Assembly: GCF_001552635.1 (NCBI RefSeq)
Contig: NZ_BCRO01000019.1
Location: 186,001 to 250,000 of the forward strand
DNA: 64,000 nucleotides
Direction of reading: 5' to 3'
Origin: Actinomadura hibisca NBRC 15177
GTDB taxonomy: Bacteria; Actinomycetota; Actinomycetes; Streptosporangiales; Streptosporangiaceae
The translations under genes and the position numbers were made by a program. The notes beneath the pieces are model-generated. The model worked only from the letters and a program-made list of their open reading frames with translations. It made no database searches and had not been told where the DNA came from. Of this stretch, positions 28,041-37,461 are shown in pieces; within the stretch, counting starts at the first letter, position 1; each line of letters begins with the position of its first letter.

Positions 28041-30119
28041 ATGCGCCTCAGAAAGACACTGCTGGTCCCGGTGGCGGCCCTGGTGCTGACGGCCGGGCTG
28101 GCGTCCGTCCCGGCCACGGCGGCGCCCGCGCCGGCCGTCCCGAAACCCACCCCCAACCCCTGGCAGATGCGGCACTGGCCGCAGACGCAGCCCTGGCAGC
28201 AGGGGCAACAAGCCCGCAGCCTCGCCGCGCCGGACGCGCCGAAGCCGGTGGACCCGCAGAACTACGAGCTGCCCGACACCATGACGTGGGACGACTACAA
28301 GGGAATCCCCGGCAAGAACTGGGCCGACCCGTCGGTCAAGGGCTCGATCAAGAACTTCAGGGGCGCGGTCGTGCTGGTGGACTACCCCAACCAGCCGTTC
28401 GTGGTGACGCAGAAGAAGAACTCGACCGTCTTCGGCAACCCGTCGGTGGTCGGCGAGGTGCCGCAAGAGAAGGTCGCGCAGTTCTACCAGGACTTCCTGA
28501 ACAAGCCGCAGGACCTGAACCGCGGCCACACCCTCCACGAGTACTGGATGGAGGACTCCGGCGGCCGGTACGGCGTGGACCTGAAGGCGTTCGGCGCGTA
28601 CCGGATGAAGGCCAAGGACCACGAGTACGGCGTCGGCCAGTTCCAGGATGGCACCGGCTGCCCCGCCGGCGACACCTGCAACCGCGACATCCGCGCCGAC
28701 GCGCGCGCGGCGTGGATCGCGCAGGTGGGCGAGGAGACCGCCAAGCAGTTCGACTTCGTCTTCATCCTGACGGCCGGTCAGGACGAGAGCTCCACGTGGC
28801 AGGAGTTCGGGATGATGAAGTGGAAGAACAAGGAGGACGTCCCGGACGAGTGGGGCCCCGAGGACGACGCCGCCCTGCCCAACTGGATCAAGACCCGCTA
28901 CGTGGACTGGACGTCCTGGCAGGCGGGCTCCACGCACTGGCCGAACGCCGTCACGGGCAGCTCCACCCAGGCCGAGAGCTCCGGCATGGGCGTGTTCGCG
29001 CACGAGTTCAGCCACATCCTCGGCATCGGCGACAACTACAACAACCCCTTCGGAGTCCCGGCGCGGCGCTCCTACTCGGGCCCGTGGGAGATGTTGAGCC
29101 GAGGCAGCTTCAACGGCCCCGGCGGCCCGCACAGCCGGTGGATGATCCCGGCGACCGGCGGCGCGTCGATGGGCGCCCAGCACATGCTGCGCAACAAGCT
29201 CAAGCTCGGCATCGTGAGCCCCAAGAACGTCCTGCAACTGGACCGCGAGGTGCTGGCGGCGCAGGGCACGGTGGTCGCGAAGGTGACGGCCCGCGCCGCC
29301 GACCCGGGCGAGGACGGCCTGACCGGCATCAACCTCAAGCTCGGCGCGGCCGGGGACCAGAGCCCGGCGTGCGACACCACCACCGACCCGCTGTGCGACG
29401 GCAACCGGCCGGCCGACAAGTACAACAACTACACGGTCGAGGTCGTGGACCGGATGGGCTTCGACTCGTTCACCCCCGACTCGGGCGTGCTGCTGGCTAA
29501 GACCAAGGACCGTGACAGCGCCCCGTTCATCTGGGTGAAGGACGCCAATCCGCAGGACATCGACAAGACCGACTTCGTGCTGCCCGACGGCACGGTCTCG
29601 AAGATGACGATCGGCGACTACCGCCAGCTGTCGGACGCGCTGTACCACGCGGGCAACGACTCCGGCAGCCAGTACGAGTACGTGGACCAGGCCAACCGGC
29701 TGCACTTCTACGTGCTCGACCTCAAGCGCGACAAGCAGGGCGTGTTGTCCTACACCGTCGCGATCCGTTCGCTGGACGGCGCGGGCCCGCAGAAGCGCGG
29801 CGTCAAGGTGGACTCGGGCAACCCGGTCGCGGCCGACAACGGCTGGTCCAAGTGCACGCTGATCCTGCGGAACACCGGCAAGGGCGGCACCGGCCGCCAC
29901 GACTCCGACGTCTTCCGCCTGAAGGGCGAGATCGCGGGCGCGGGCTGGAAGGTGTGGCTGCCGAACTCGGTCGCGACGGCGAAGGCGGGCGGCACCACCG
30001 AGGTGGAGGTCTGGGGCAAGGCGGCCCCGGGCGCGGACCGCTACGGCAAGGTGACGCTGCGCGCCACCTCCGAGAGCGACCCGACCAAGACCGACACCGG
30101 CACCTGCCGCATGCGCTGA
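28041..30119 (+). CDS. Secreted M6-family zinc metalloprotease (immune inhibitor A-like)
   Basis: A 692-residue preproprotein. The signal peptide (MRLRKTLLVPVAALVLTAG to about residue 28) is followed by a prosegment of about 80 residues. The catalytic domain carries the zinc motif HEFSHILGIGD near residue 320, with WEMLSRGSFNGPGG after it as expected for the M6 Met-turn region. The C-terminal third looks like beta-rich binding modules; the last (about 590-690) resembles an Ig-like fold. It is an exported protease of unknown target, in a single-gene unit that ends at a bidirectional terminator. Confidence 0.9.
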   Translation: MRLRKTLLVPVAALVLTAGLASVPATAAPAPAVPKPTPNPWQMRHWPQTQPWQQGQQARSLAAPDAPKPVDPQNYELPDTMTWDDYKGIPGKNWADPSVKGSIKNFRGAVVLVDYPNQPFVVTQKKNSTVFGNPSVVGEVPQEKVAQFYQDFLNKPQDLNRGHTLHEYWMEDSGGRYGVDLKAFGAYRMKAKDHEYGVGQFQDGTGCPAGDTCNRDIRADARAAWIAQVGEETAKQFDFVFILTAGQDESSTWQEFGMMKWKNKEDVPDEWGPEDDAALPNWIKTRYVDWTSWQAGSTHWPNAVTGSSTQAESSGMGVFAHEFSHILGIGDNYNNPFGVPARRSYSGPWEMLSRGSFNGPGGPHSRWMIPATGGASMGAQHMLRNKLKLGIVSPKNVLQLDREVLAAQGTVVAKVTARAADPGEDGLTGINLKLGAAGDQSPACDTTTDPLCDGNRPADKYNNYTVEVVDRMGFDSFTPDSGVLLAKTKDRDSAPFIWVKDANPQDIDKTDFVLPDGTVSKMTIGDYRQLSDALYHAGNDSGSQYEYVDQANRLHFYVLDLKRDKQGVLSYTVAIRSLDGAGPQKRGVKVDSGNPVAADNGWSKCTLILRNTGKGGTGRHDSDVFRLKGEIAGAGWKVWLPNSVATAKAGGTTEVEVWGKAAPGADRYGKVTLRATSESDPTKTDTGTCRMR

Positions 30120-30136
30120 CCAGGCGCTGAACCAAC

Positions 30137-30169
30137 GCGGGCCGGGCGGATCTCCTCCGCCCGGCCCGC
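30137..30169. terminator. Bidirectional terminator, 14-bp stem
   Basis: GCGGGCCGGGCGGA (30137-30150) pairs with 30156-30169 around TCTCC, between the convergent protease and MFS genes. Confidence 0.85.
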
Positions 30170-30175
30170 CGCTTC

Positions 30176-31345
30176 TCAGGCCCTTGCCAGAACGGGGACG
30201 GGACGCCGCTCCAGCGCCGACCCCAGCGCGACGGTGCCGAGCGCCGCCACCGCCATGGCCGCGCCGACCCACGCGGTCGACCGGTAACCGAAACCCGCGC
30301 CGATCGCCAGGCCGCCCAGCCACGGAGCGAGCGTGTTACCGACGTTGAACGCCGAGGTCACCGTGGCCCCGGCCAGGGCGCGGGCCGCGCCGACGTTGGC
30401 GTAGACCCGCACGTTCGTCGCCGGGTTGGTGGCCATCCCGAACGCGCCCATCAGGAACACCAGCGGCACCACCGCGTACGGGTTCTCGGCCAGCAGCGCG
30501 ATCCCGACGGAGGCGACCACCACGCCGGACATGCCGATCGCCAGCGTCCGGCCGGGATGGGCGTCGGCGACCCGGCCGCCGATCGTGATGCCGAGCACCG
30601 AGCCCGCGCCGAACAGCGCCAGCACCCCCGGCACCCACCCCTCCGGCAGGCCGGTGGTGTCGGCGAGCAGCGCCCCGAGGTAGCTGAAGGTCGCCATCAT
30701 CGAGCTGAACGACAGGGCCTGGGTGCCGTAGGCCGCCCACAACGCCGGGCTGGCCATGCTGCGCAGCTCGTCGCGCAGGCGGGGCACGGCCCCGGCGGGA
30801 CGGCCGCCGGGCAGGCTGAGCGCGACGCCGACGAACGCGACGGCCGTCAGCGCCGCGACCGTCCAGAACGCGGCCCGCCAGCCCAGGGACTGCCCGAGGA
30901 AGGTCCCGGCGGGCACGCCCAGCACGGTCGCGACGGTGATGCCGCCGATCACGATCGCCAGCGCCCGGCCCCGGACGCTCGCGGGCACCAGGTCGATCGC
31001 CGCGACCGAGGCGACGCCGAAGAACCCGGCGCACGCCGCCGCGCCCACCAGCCGCGTCGCGAACAGCACCGCGTAGCCCGGCGTCAGCGCGCCGATCACG
31101 TGTGCGATGACGAACACCGCGAGGAAGGCCAGCAGCGCGGTCCGGCGGGGGAGGCGGAGCGTCGCCAGGGCGAGCACGGGCGCGCCCACGACCATGCCGA
31201 ACGCGTAGGCGGAGATCAGCAGTCCGGCCGTGGGGACCGAGACGCCGAGATCGCCCGCCATCGCCGGGAGCAGCCCGGCGAGCATGAACTCGGAGGTTCC
31301 CTGGGCGAAGATCGCGAAGCCCAGGACGTAGATGGCCAGTGGCAT
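30176..31345 (-). CDS. MFS transporter, 12-helix Cmx/AraJ-like drug efflux family
   Basis: A 389-residue DHA1-type transporter. The N-terminus FAIFAQGTSEFMLAGLLP and the region GVPAGTFLGQSLGWRAAF are typical of the Cmx/CmlR chloramphenicol-resistance and AraJ group. Twelve hydrophobic helices are visible. Its substrate is inferred only by family. The 80-bp region upstream, before the TetR gene that is transcribed in the same direction, carries a dyad (31364-31385) sharing TTTTGGAT-N-GAT with the site upstream of tetR, so this TetR probably controls it. Confidence 0.88.
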   Translation of the reverse strand: MPLAIYVLGFAIFAQGTSEFMLAGLLPAMAGDLGVSVPTAGLLISAYAFGMVVGAPVLALATLRLPRRTALLAFLAVFVIAHVIGALTPGYAVLFATRLVGAAACAGFFGVASVAAIDLVPASVRGRALAIVIGGITVATVLGVPAGTFLGQSLGWRAAFWTVAALTAVAFVGVALSLPGGRPAGAVPRLRDELRSMASPALWAAYGTQALSFSSMMATFSYLGALLADTTGLPEGWVPGVLALFGAGSVLGITIGGRVADAHPGRTLAIGMSGVVVASVGIALLAENPYAVVPLVFLMGAFGMATNPATNVRVYANVGAARALAGATVTSAFNVGNTLAPWLGGLAIGAGFGYRSTAWVGAAMAVAALGTVALGSALERRPVPVLARA

Positions 31346-31363
31346 CGGGGGGACCCTTCCTTG

Positions 31364-31385
31364 TTTTGGATAGATCAGTACAAAA
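31364..31385. promoter_or_regulatory. Candidate TetR operator upstream of the MFS gene
   Basis: TTTTG (31364-31368) and CAAAA (31381-31385) flank an AT-rich centre. The left part TTTTGGATAGAT matches TTTTGGATTGAT at 32013-32024 upstream of tetR in 11 of 12 positions. It lies 18 bp upstream of the MFS start, overlapping the probable promoter. Confidence 0.5.
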
Positions 31386-31424
31386 TTAGGGCGCGCGAAG
31401 GGGCGGTCAGGTTCGGAAAAGGGG

Positions 31425-31994
31425 TCAGAGGGCGCCCAGGGCCGCTCCGGCGACCTGCCGCAGGGTCGCGCGGTCGGCCCCGGCGCTGGCCGACACCTGC
31501 ATCCCGCTGATCGTGGTGATGACGAAGTGGGCGAGCTGGCCGGGGTCCTTGTCGGCCGCGATCTCGCCGGTGCGACGGGCGGTGTCGAGGACGGTGCGCA
31601 GGGCGGTGAAGCGGACGTCGTAGTCGCGCCTGAGCAGGGCGGCGATCCCGGGATCGCGCGGGGCCAGCTCCACGCTGGTGTTGACGACCAGGCAGCCGAC
31701 CTCGTCGGCGTCGCCCTGGAGGATCTGCTCGAAGAGGGCGCGGACCTTGTCCCGGACGGGCGCGTCGCCCTCCAGGGCCGCCAGGACCCGCGCCGTCTTC
31801 ACCGTGGTGTAGTGGCGCAGGGCCCGGTCGAACAGGTCGCGCTTGCTCTTGAAGGTGTTGTAGATGCTGCTGCGGCCGAGGCCGGTGGCCCGGCAGAGGT
31901 CCTCGGTGGAGGTGGCCTCGTACCCGGCGGCCCAGAAGGCGTGCATGGCCGCCTCGACCGCGCGCTCCTCGTCGAACTTCCGTGGCCGCGCCAT
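31425..31994 (-). CDS. TetR-family regulator
   Basis: A 189-residue regulator with an N-terminal HTH (TSTEDLCRATGLGRSSIYNTF, then KRDLFDRAL) and an all-helical ligand domain with DEVGCLVVNTSVELAP. It lies directly upstream of the MFS transporter on the same strand. Both genes have related dyads in front, which suggests autoregulation and repression of the pump. The start is ATG at 31992-31994. Confidence 0.9.
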   Translation of the reverse strand: MARPRKFDEERAVEAAMHAFWAAGYEATSTEDLCRATGLGRSSIYNTFKSKRDLFDRALRHYTTVKTARVLAALEGDAPVRDKVRALFEQILQGDADEVGCLVVNTSVELAPRDPGIAALLRRDYDVRFTALRTVLDTARRTGEIAADKDPGQLAHFVITTISGMQVSASAGADRATLRQVAGAALGAL

Positions 31995-32014
31995 GGAAGG
32001 GACCGTAGCACGTT

Positions 32015-32032
32015 TTGGATTGATTGATCCAA
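32015..32032. promoter_or_regulatory. Candidate TetR operator upstream of tetR
   Basis: TTGGAT-TGATTG-ATCCAA is a perfect 6+6+6 dyad 20 bp upstream of the tetR start in an AT-rich stretch. Confidence 0.55.
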
Positions 32033-32064
32033 TATGACGGGGCCCGGCCCCTGACCGGTGCGGG

Positions 32065-33342
32065 TCAGGTGGCCGGGACGGGGGCCGGAGCCGGGGCCGG
32101 GAGCACGCGGTGCGCCCAGTCCGGGAGCCAGCCGGGACGGCTCGACCGTGTCCGCGCCAGGGCGTAGGTCGCCGCGACCGCCGCCGCCGTGCAGGCCGCG
32201 CCCGCCACCAGCAGGGCCATGCGCGGGCCCAGGGTGTCGCACAGCACGCCGAGCGCGGGACCGCCCGCCGCGCCCGCGGCGGCGCCCACCATGCCCTGCG
32301 CCGCGATGATGCGGCCGCGCAGGTGGCCGGGGGAGTCGAGCTGCGCGCGGGTGCTGACCGTGGTGTCGATGATCACCGCGCCGGCCGCGACCGGCACCAG
32401 CACCGCCGCGAACGCGATCAGGCCGGGGGTCACCCCGCTGATCATCTGGCCGACCGAGCAGAGCAGGCCCACGCCGAGCAGCAGCACCAGCGACAGGTGG
32501 GTGCGCGCGGCCGCGTACACCCCGCCGATCACCGTGCCGATCGCGAACGCCACCGACAGGAAGCCGTACCCGGCCGCGCCCGCGTGCAGCGGGCCCTCGC
32601 TCATGGCGGCCATCGTCACCTGGTAGTTGCGGCCCAGGCTGCCCAGCACGAACGCCAGCGCGAAGGTGACCAGCAACCACGGGGTGCGCAGCACGTAGCG
32701 CAGGCCGTCGGCGACGCCGCGCTCGGCCTCGGCGGCCCGGGGCACCGGGTGCATCTCGCGGCCGCGCATCATCAGCACCGCGCCGATCACGGCGGCGAAG
32801 CTGATCGCGTTGCCCGCGAACACCCCGGGCACGCCCACCAGCGGGATCAGCGCGCCCGCCAGGCTCATGCCGAGGATGCGCCCCGCCGAGTTGAACAACG
32901 AGCCGAGGGCCAGCGCGTTGGACAGGTCCTCGGGGCCGACGACCTCGGCGCCGAAACGCCCGAGGGCCGGGCCCGTGACCGCCGCCACCAGGCCGGACGC
33001 CAGCGAGATCGCGTACAGCGGGGCCGTGCTCTGCGGGTCGCCGAGCGCGATGAAGGTCAGCAGCACGGCCAGTATCGCCTGCAGGACCTGCGCGCCCAGC
33101 ACCAGCGGACGCACCGGCAGCCGGTCGGCCAGCGTCCCGGCCCACGGGCCGAGCAGGACGGCGGGCAGCGCGTTCAGCACCAGCCCGAACCCGACGCTGG
33201 TCGCCGAGTGGGTGATCGACAGGATGAGCCAGTTCAGGCCGAGGACCTGCATCCAGGTCCCCGTGATCGACACGAGGTCCGACAGGGCCCACAGACGGTA
33301 GTTGTGGTGGCGCAGCGAGCGCAGCATCACCGGAACAGCCAC
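32065..33342 (-). CDS. MFS exporter, EntS/MFS_3-like family
   Basis: A 425-residue transporter. The N-terminus LRHHNYRLWALSDLVSITGTWMQ is the hallmark of the MFS_3 group that includes the enterobactin exporter EntS and macrolide pumps. Twelve helices are visible. The start is GTG (33340-33342) with GAGGAG upstream; an ATG five codons later is an alternative. The 136 bp upstream contain direct and inverted repeats (33354-33396). No siderophore genes are nearby, so the substrate is unknown. Confidence 0.88.
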   Translation of the reverse strand: MAVPVMLRSLRHHNYRLWALSDLVSITGTWMQVLGLNWLILSITHSATSVGFGLVLNALPAVLLGPWAGTLADRLPVRPLVLGAQVLQAILAVLLTFIALGDPQSTAPLYAISLASGLVAAVTGPALGRFGAEVVGPEDLSNALALGSLFNSAGRILGMSLAGALIPLVGVPGVFAGNAISFAAVIGAVLMMRGREMHPVPRAAEAERGVADGLRYVLRTPWLLVTFALAFVLGSLGRNYQVTMAAMSEGPLHAGAAGYGFLSVAFAIGTVIGGVYAAARTHLSLVLLLGVGLLCSVGQMISGVTPGLIAFAAVLVPVAAGAVIIDTTVSTRAQLDSPGHLRGRIIAAQGMVGAAAGAAGGPALGVLCDTLGPRMALLVAGAACTAAAVAATYALARTRSSRPGWLPDWAHRVLPAPAPAPVPAT

Positions 33343-33353
33343 GGTTGTTTACT

Positions 33354-33396
33354 CCTCTTTGGGGCTACAAGAGGGTTTTAACGTGGCTCTTTGGGG
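33354..33396. repeat. Direct and inverted repeats in the MFS exporter promoter
   Basis: CTCTTTGGGG occurs at 33355-33364 and again at 33387-33396, 32 bp apart, about three helical turns. The first copy overlaps a dyad CCTCTT-N9-AAGAGG (33354-33374). This looks like an operator for an unidentified regulator of the MFS gene starting at 33342. Confidence 0.45.
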
Positions 33397-33478
33397 TGGG
33401 GATTCCAGTTGGATGGTTTTATGAAGCGGATCACAATGGATTCGGAAGGTGTTTCCTGGACCAGATCCAGTCGATGAT

Positions 33479-34435
33479 CTAGGGGCGGACGGCGGCCTCG
33501 CCCAGCAGGCGGTCCCAGTCGTCCAGGAAGCGCTGGAGCCCGTACCGGCGCAGCGCCGCCTCGCGGGCGGCCAGGCCCGCCTCCCGGGCCCGGCCGGGGT
33601 CGGCGATCATGTCGGCCAGGGCCCGCCGGAGCTCCGCCGGGTCGGTGGAGATCACACCGGCCTCGGGCGGCACCACCTCCCGCACTCCGGCCGTGTCGAG
33701 CGCGACCACCGGCATGGCCAGGTGCATCGCCTCCAGGAGGGGCAGGCCCGGCGAGGTCCAGCGGGCCGGGTGCAGGTACACACGACGCTTGGCCAGCTCC
33801 TCGTGCAGCTGGGCCGGCGGCAGATCAGTGCTGGTCAGCCGGTCACCGGGCACTCCCAGATACTTGGCCAGGCCGTCGGTGCGCAGCCCGAACACGTCCA
33901 GCGGAGCGGCCTCGGTAAAACCCGGGAGCAGGTCGGTGCCGGTGGCGCGGCCGCGCTTGATCGGCTCGTCCACGACGGCGGCGGCGTGCGGGATCTCGCC
34001 GGTGCAGCGGGCGCCGGGGTCGGCGACGCCGGGCTCGATGATCACGGTGTGGGCCTGGCCGTTGTCCCACATGAGCCGGTTGAAGCGGGTGACGTGGACG
34101 ATCGTGATGCCCGGCTCGTCGGCCATCGGGTGCCTGGTGTCGGGCACGTCCCCCGTGGGAGCGCCGTGCTCGACGTAGATCATCGGCACGTCGTCCCGGC
34201 CGAGCCAGTCGCGCGCCAGGTAGCGCTCGTGGGGGCGCTGGAGGACCACCACGTCCACGTCCTCGTGCCGCAGGTCGGCGGCCGGGACCTGGCGGGCCGT
34301 GGCCGACCAGTCGTAGCCGCCGAAGCCCAGGCCGTCGTCGTCGCGCAGCGGGGTGGTCGGCAGCAGGTAGGAGTGCCGGCCCCGCACGAAGGAGGCGGTC
34401 CAGGGACCGTGCACGTGCCACAACAGAACGTTCAT
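33479..34435 (-). CDS. Glycosyltransferase-like protein (GT-B, GT4 type)
   Basis: A 318-residue protein. The N-terminus MNVLLWHVHGPWTASFVRG and the C-terminal nucleotide-sugar motif TSPGLPLLEAMHLAMPVVALD with two glutamate-region equivalents support a GT-B glycosyltransferase. The canonical first glutamate of E-x7-E is replaced here by the SPG turn, so donor binding may differ. Acceptor and sugar are unknown. It is monocistronic between rnhA and the MFS promoter region. Confidence 0.7.
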   Translation of the reverse strand: MNVLLWHVHGPWTASFVRGRHSYLLPTTPLRDDDGLGFGGYDWSATARQVPAADLRHEDVDVVVLQRPHERYLARDWLGRDDVPMIYVEHGAPTGDVPDTRHPMADEPGITIVHVTRFNRLMWDNGQAHTVIIEPGVADPGARCTGEIPHAAAVVDEPIKRGRATGTDLLPGFTEAAPLDVFGLRTDGLAKYLGVPGDRLTSTDLPPAQLHEELAKRRVYLHPARWTSPGLPLLEAMHLAMPVVALDTAGVREVVPPEAGVISTDPAELRRALADMIADPGRAREAGLAAREAALRRYGLQRFLDDWDRLLGEAAVRP

Positions 34436-34528
34436 TCTGATTACGTACCGTCATCATTGCGGGTCAAACGGGTTGACGGCGGATCTCCAGCCGCCGGATG
34501 ACCGGTGCCTCCATAGCCGAGGCCACCC

Positions 34529-35029
34529 TCAAGCCAGGGTGACGCGCCCCATCTCCGCGATGCCCATCCCCGCCAGCTCGTCGGCGCGCTCGTTGCCGGG
34601 ATCGCCCGCGTGCCCCTTCACCCAGAACCACTCGACGCGGTGCCGCCGCGTGGCCTCGTCCAGCCGCCGCCACAGGTCGGCGTTCTTCACCGGCTTCTTG
34701 TCGGCGGTCTTCCAGCCGTTGCGCTTCCAGGAGTTCATCCACTGCGTGATGCCCTGCCGCACGTAGGTGCTGTCGGTGTGCACCTGGACGACCGAGGGCC
34801 GCGTGAGGTGCTCCAGCGCCCGGATCGCCGCCATCAGCTCCATGCGGTTGTTGGTGGTGCCGGGCTCGCCGCCGTACAACTCCTTGACGTGCTCGCCGTA
34901 GCGCAGCACCGCGCCCCAGCCGCCCGCGCCGGGATTGGGGCTGCACCCGCCGTCGGTGTGCACCACGACCGGGGGACCCGACACCGGGACCGGAACGCTC
35001 GGCTCATCGACCTCGAACAGCTCTCCCAT
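34529..35029 (-). CDS. rnhA: Ribonuclease HI
   Basis: A 166-residue RNase H that cuts RNA in RNA-DNA hybrids. Catalytic carboxylates are all present: [11 protein letters not shown] (Asp), [10 protein letters not shown] (Glu), VHTDSTYV (Asp) and GNERADELA (Asp). The substrate-handle region [15 protein letters not shown] is kept. It follows the FMO operon's last gene by 19 bp on the same strand, so it could be read through from there. Confidence 0.95.
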   Translation of the reverse strand: MGELFEVDEPSVPVPVSGPPVVVHTDGGCSPNPGAGGWGAVLRYGEHVKELYGGEPGTTNNRMELMAAIRALEHLTRPSVVQVHTDSTYVRQGITQWMNSWKRNGWKTADKKPVKNADLWRRLDEATRRHRVEWFWVKGHAGDPGNERADELAGMGIAEMGRVTLA

Positions 35030-35048
35030 GCACGCTCCTGACCTCGCC

Positions 35049-36527
35049 CTACGTTGTGACCTCCTCAGTCTGGCGGGAGATCACCCGGTAGTCGGCCAGA
35101 TCGAGGCGCGCCAGCTGGCGGGCGTACTGGGTGGCGAACCCCGGGTACATCGTGGCGTTGTGGCCGTCGTCGGTCAGGTACCAGCTCGTGCAGCCGGAGT
35201 TCCAGGTGGTGCGGGCGAGCCGCCGCTGGATGCGGCGGTTGAAACGCTCCTGGGCGGCGCGGGTCACCTCCAGGGCCAGCAGGTCGCGGTCCAGGATCAG
35301 CCGGATCGCGCGGACGGCATAGTCGATCTGGGACTCCATGTAGACCAGCGCCGAGTTGTGGCCGGGGCCGGAATTGGGGCCGAAGGTGAAGAACAGGTTG
35401 GGGTGCCCGGCGACGTTGACGCTCTTGTACGCCTGCGCGCCGCGCGCCCACTGCTCGGCCAGCGGGCGGCCGCCGACGCCGCGGATCGGGAACGGGGTGC
35501 CGGTCTTGCCCACGTCGAAGCCGGTGGCGAACACGATGCAGTCCACCTCGTGCTCGATGCCGTCGGCGGTGCGGACGCCGGCGGGGGACAGCGACACGAT
35601 CGGCCAGGTGATCAGCTTGCAGTCGTCGCGCTGCAGGGCGGGGTAGTAGTCGCTGGTCATGAGCATCCGTTTGCAGCCGGGCCGGAAGTGCGGGGTGAGC
35701 TGGCGGCGCAGCCACGGATCCCTGACCTGGCGGCGCAGGTGCAGCCGCGCGGCCTTCGCCACGGCCGTGGTGAACACCGTGTCCCACACCAGCCCGAGCG
35801 CCATCGACTCGTGGCCCCAGAACCACGCCTGACGCGCGGCGGTCTGGGCGGCCGGCGAACGGCGGAACAGGGCGCGGCTCCACGCGGGGGTGCGGCGGTC
35901 CAGGCGCGGCAGCACCCAGCCCGGGGTGCGCTGGAACACCTTCACGCTCGCGGCCCTGCCCACCAGCTCCGGCACGATCTGGACGGCGCTGGCCCCGGTG
36001 CCGATCACCGCGACGCGCTTGCCGGTCAGGTCGTGGCCGTGGTCCCAGCGGGCACTGTGGATCATGTGGCCGGTGTAGGAGTCGCGGCCCCTGATGTCGG
36101 GCAGGCTCGCGTTGGCCAGCGGCCCGGCCGCCATGACCGCCGTCCGCGCGGTGAACTCCCCGCCGCCGGCGGTGGTCGCGGTCCAGGTCCCGGCGGCCTC
36201 GTCGAAGGCGAGGCCGGTGACCTCCGTGCGGAGGCGGATGCGGTCGCGCAGCCCGAACCGCTCGACCATCGCGCGGATGTAGCCGAGGATCTCGGCGCCG
36301 CCGGAGTAGGTGCGCGACCAGTCGGGGTTCTGGGCGAAGGAGAAGGAGTACAACAACGACGGGATGTCGCAGGCCGCGCCCGGGTAGGTGTTGTCGCGCC
36401 AGGTCCCGCCGACCTCCCCGGCCCGTTCCAGGATCACGAAGTCCTCGATGCCGGCCTGGCGCAGCCGGATGGCGGTGCCGAGGCCCGCGAAGCCCGCGCC
36501 GACGATGAGCGTCGCGTGCGTCGTCAT
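35049..36527 (-). CDS. Flavin-containing monooxygenase, Baeyer-Villiger / MymA-like
   Basis: A 492-residue FAD/NADPH monooxygenase. FAD motif [13 protein letters not shown] is N-terminal, followed by [20 protein letters not shown]. The fingerprint reads [11 protein letters not shown], with Tyr in place of the first Phe. The second dinucleotide motif is [13 protein letters not shown]. Its ATG overlaps the stop of the diiron gene (ATGA), the last link of a coupled series. The neighbours lipase/esterase and SDR match part of the mymA operon of Mycobacterium tuberculosis, where the FMO acts in cell-envelope lipid modification under acid stress; the same role here is inference. Confidence 0.9.
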   Translation of the reverse strand: MTTHATLIVGAGFAGLGTAIRLRQAGIEDFVILERAGEVGGTWRDNTYPGAACDIPSLLYSFSFAQNPDWSRTYSGGAEILGYIRAMVERFGLRDRIRLRTEVTGLAFDEAAGTWTATTAGGGEFTARTAVMAAGPLANASLPDIRGRDSYTGHMIHSARWDHGHDLTGKRVAVIGTGASAVQIVPELVGRAASVKVFQRTPGWVLPRLDRRTPAWSRALFRRSPAAQTAARQAWFWGHESMALGLVWDTVFTTAVAKAARLHLRRQVRDPWLRRQLTPHFRPGCKRMLMTSDYYPALQRDDCKLITWPIVSLSPAGVRTADGIEHEVDCIVFATGFDVGKTGTPFPIRGVGGRPLAEQWARGAQAYKSVNVAGHPNLFFTFGPNSGPGHNSALVYMESQIDYAVRAIRLILDRDLLALEVTRAAQERFNRRIQRRLARTTWNSGCTSWYLTDDGHNATMYPGFATQYARQLARLDLADYRVISRQTEEVTT

Positions 36528-37459
36528 CTGGCCACCGGCTCGTGGGTCAGCTCCCTGGCCCAGGACGGGGTGGGGCGCAGCAGCCGCCGGGGGTAGCGGG
36601 CCGACGCCTTCACCATGAAGTCGGCGAAGTGGTGGTAGGGATGGCCGCGGTCGATGACGATCGCGGCGTGCCGCTTGAGGATCTGGTAGGACGGCAGGCG
36701 GCGGGTGGCGGGCGAGCGTTCGCCGACCCTGGTGAAGCGGGACATCGCGGTGTACAGGCGCCGCTCGTCCAGGCCCATCGCGACGATGTTGTCGCGCATC
36801 CGGTTCAGCAGCGGGACGTACATCAGCGCGCCGAGCAGCACCGTCGGCCTGGCGACCGTCCCGACGGTGCTGATCAGCAGGCGGCGGGCCGGGGCGTGCC
36901 CGAGCAGGTCCAGCACCTGGAAGTCCACCGCCAGGTGCCGCGACTCGTCGGCGTTGATCTTGTCGAAGACGCGGTGGCAGACCGGGTCGTGCACCTCGTC
37001 CAGCAGGAACTTCAGCAGCGCCCCGTCGAGCGCGACCTCCAGCATCGGGATCACGGTGCCGAGCACCGCCAGCGACATGTCGTCGGACCAGCGGTCCAGC
37101 CACTCGATGGCGAGCCGCACGTTGATGTTGGGCTCGGGCACCTCGTCGTCCTCCAGCATCCCCCAGCGCCGCATCAGCGCGAGCTCGGCGTTGGCGTGCC
37201 GCTGCTCCTCGGCGTGGAAGTAGGTGTAGATCTCGCGCAGCACCGGCGTCGGGGCCTTCCCGGCGAGCGCCGCGAAGCCGCGCGCGCCGACGTTCTCGAT
37301 CCAGACGAGGTCGGCCATGAACTCCTTGAGCCGGGGCCGCTGCTCGTCGGTGACGGCGTCGGCGCCGGGGGCGTCCCAGTCGATGTCGGCGAGCGCCCAC
37401 TGCCGGTCCTTGATCTTGGCGAGCATGGCGTCGTAGTCGAAGTCGTGCGCACGGGGCAT
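36524..37459 (-). CDS. Ferritin-like diiron protein (possible AurF-like oxygenase)
   Basis: A 311-residue helical protein with two carboxylate/histidine motifs on long helices: EIYTYFHAEEQRHANAE (E-x6-EExRH) and DKINADESRHLAVDF (ExxRH with upstream Asp). This is the pattern of a four-helix-bundle diiron oxygenase or N-oxygenase. The substrate is unknown, but its place between the SDR and FMO genes suggests a fatty or aromatic intermediate shared by those enzymes. It begins 2 bp after the SDR stop and overlaps the FMO start by 4 bp. Confidence 0.72.
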   Translation of the reverse strand: MPRAHDFDYDAMLAKIKDRQWALADIDWDAPGADAVTDEQRPRLKEFMADLVWIENVGARGFAALAGKAPTPVLREIYTYFHAEEQRHANAELALMRRWGMLEDDEVPEPNINVRLAIEWLDRWSDDMSLAVLGTVIPMLEVALDGALLKFLLDEVHDPVCHRVFDKINADESRHLAVDFQVLDLLGHAPARRLLISTVGTVARPTVLLGALMYVPLLNRMRDNIVAMGLDERRLYTAMSRFTRVGERSPATRRLPSYQILKRHAAIVIDRGHPYHHFADFMVKASARYPRRLLRPTPSWARELTHEPVAR

Positions 37460-37461
37460 GG

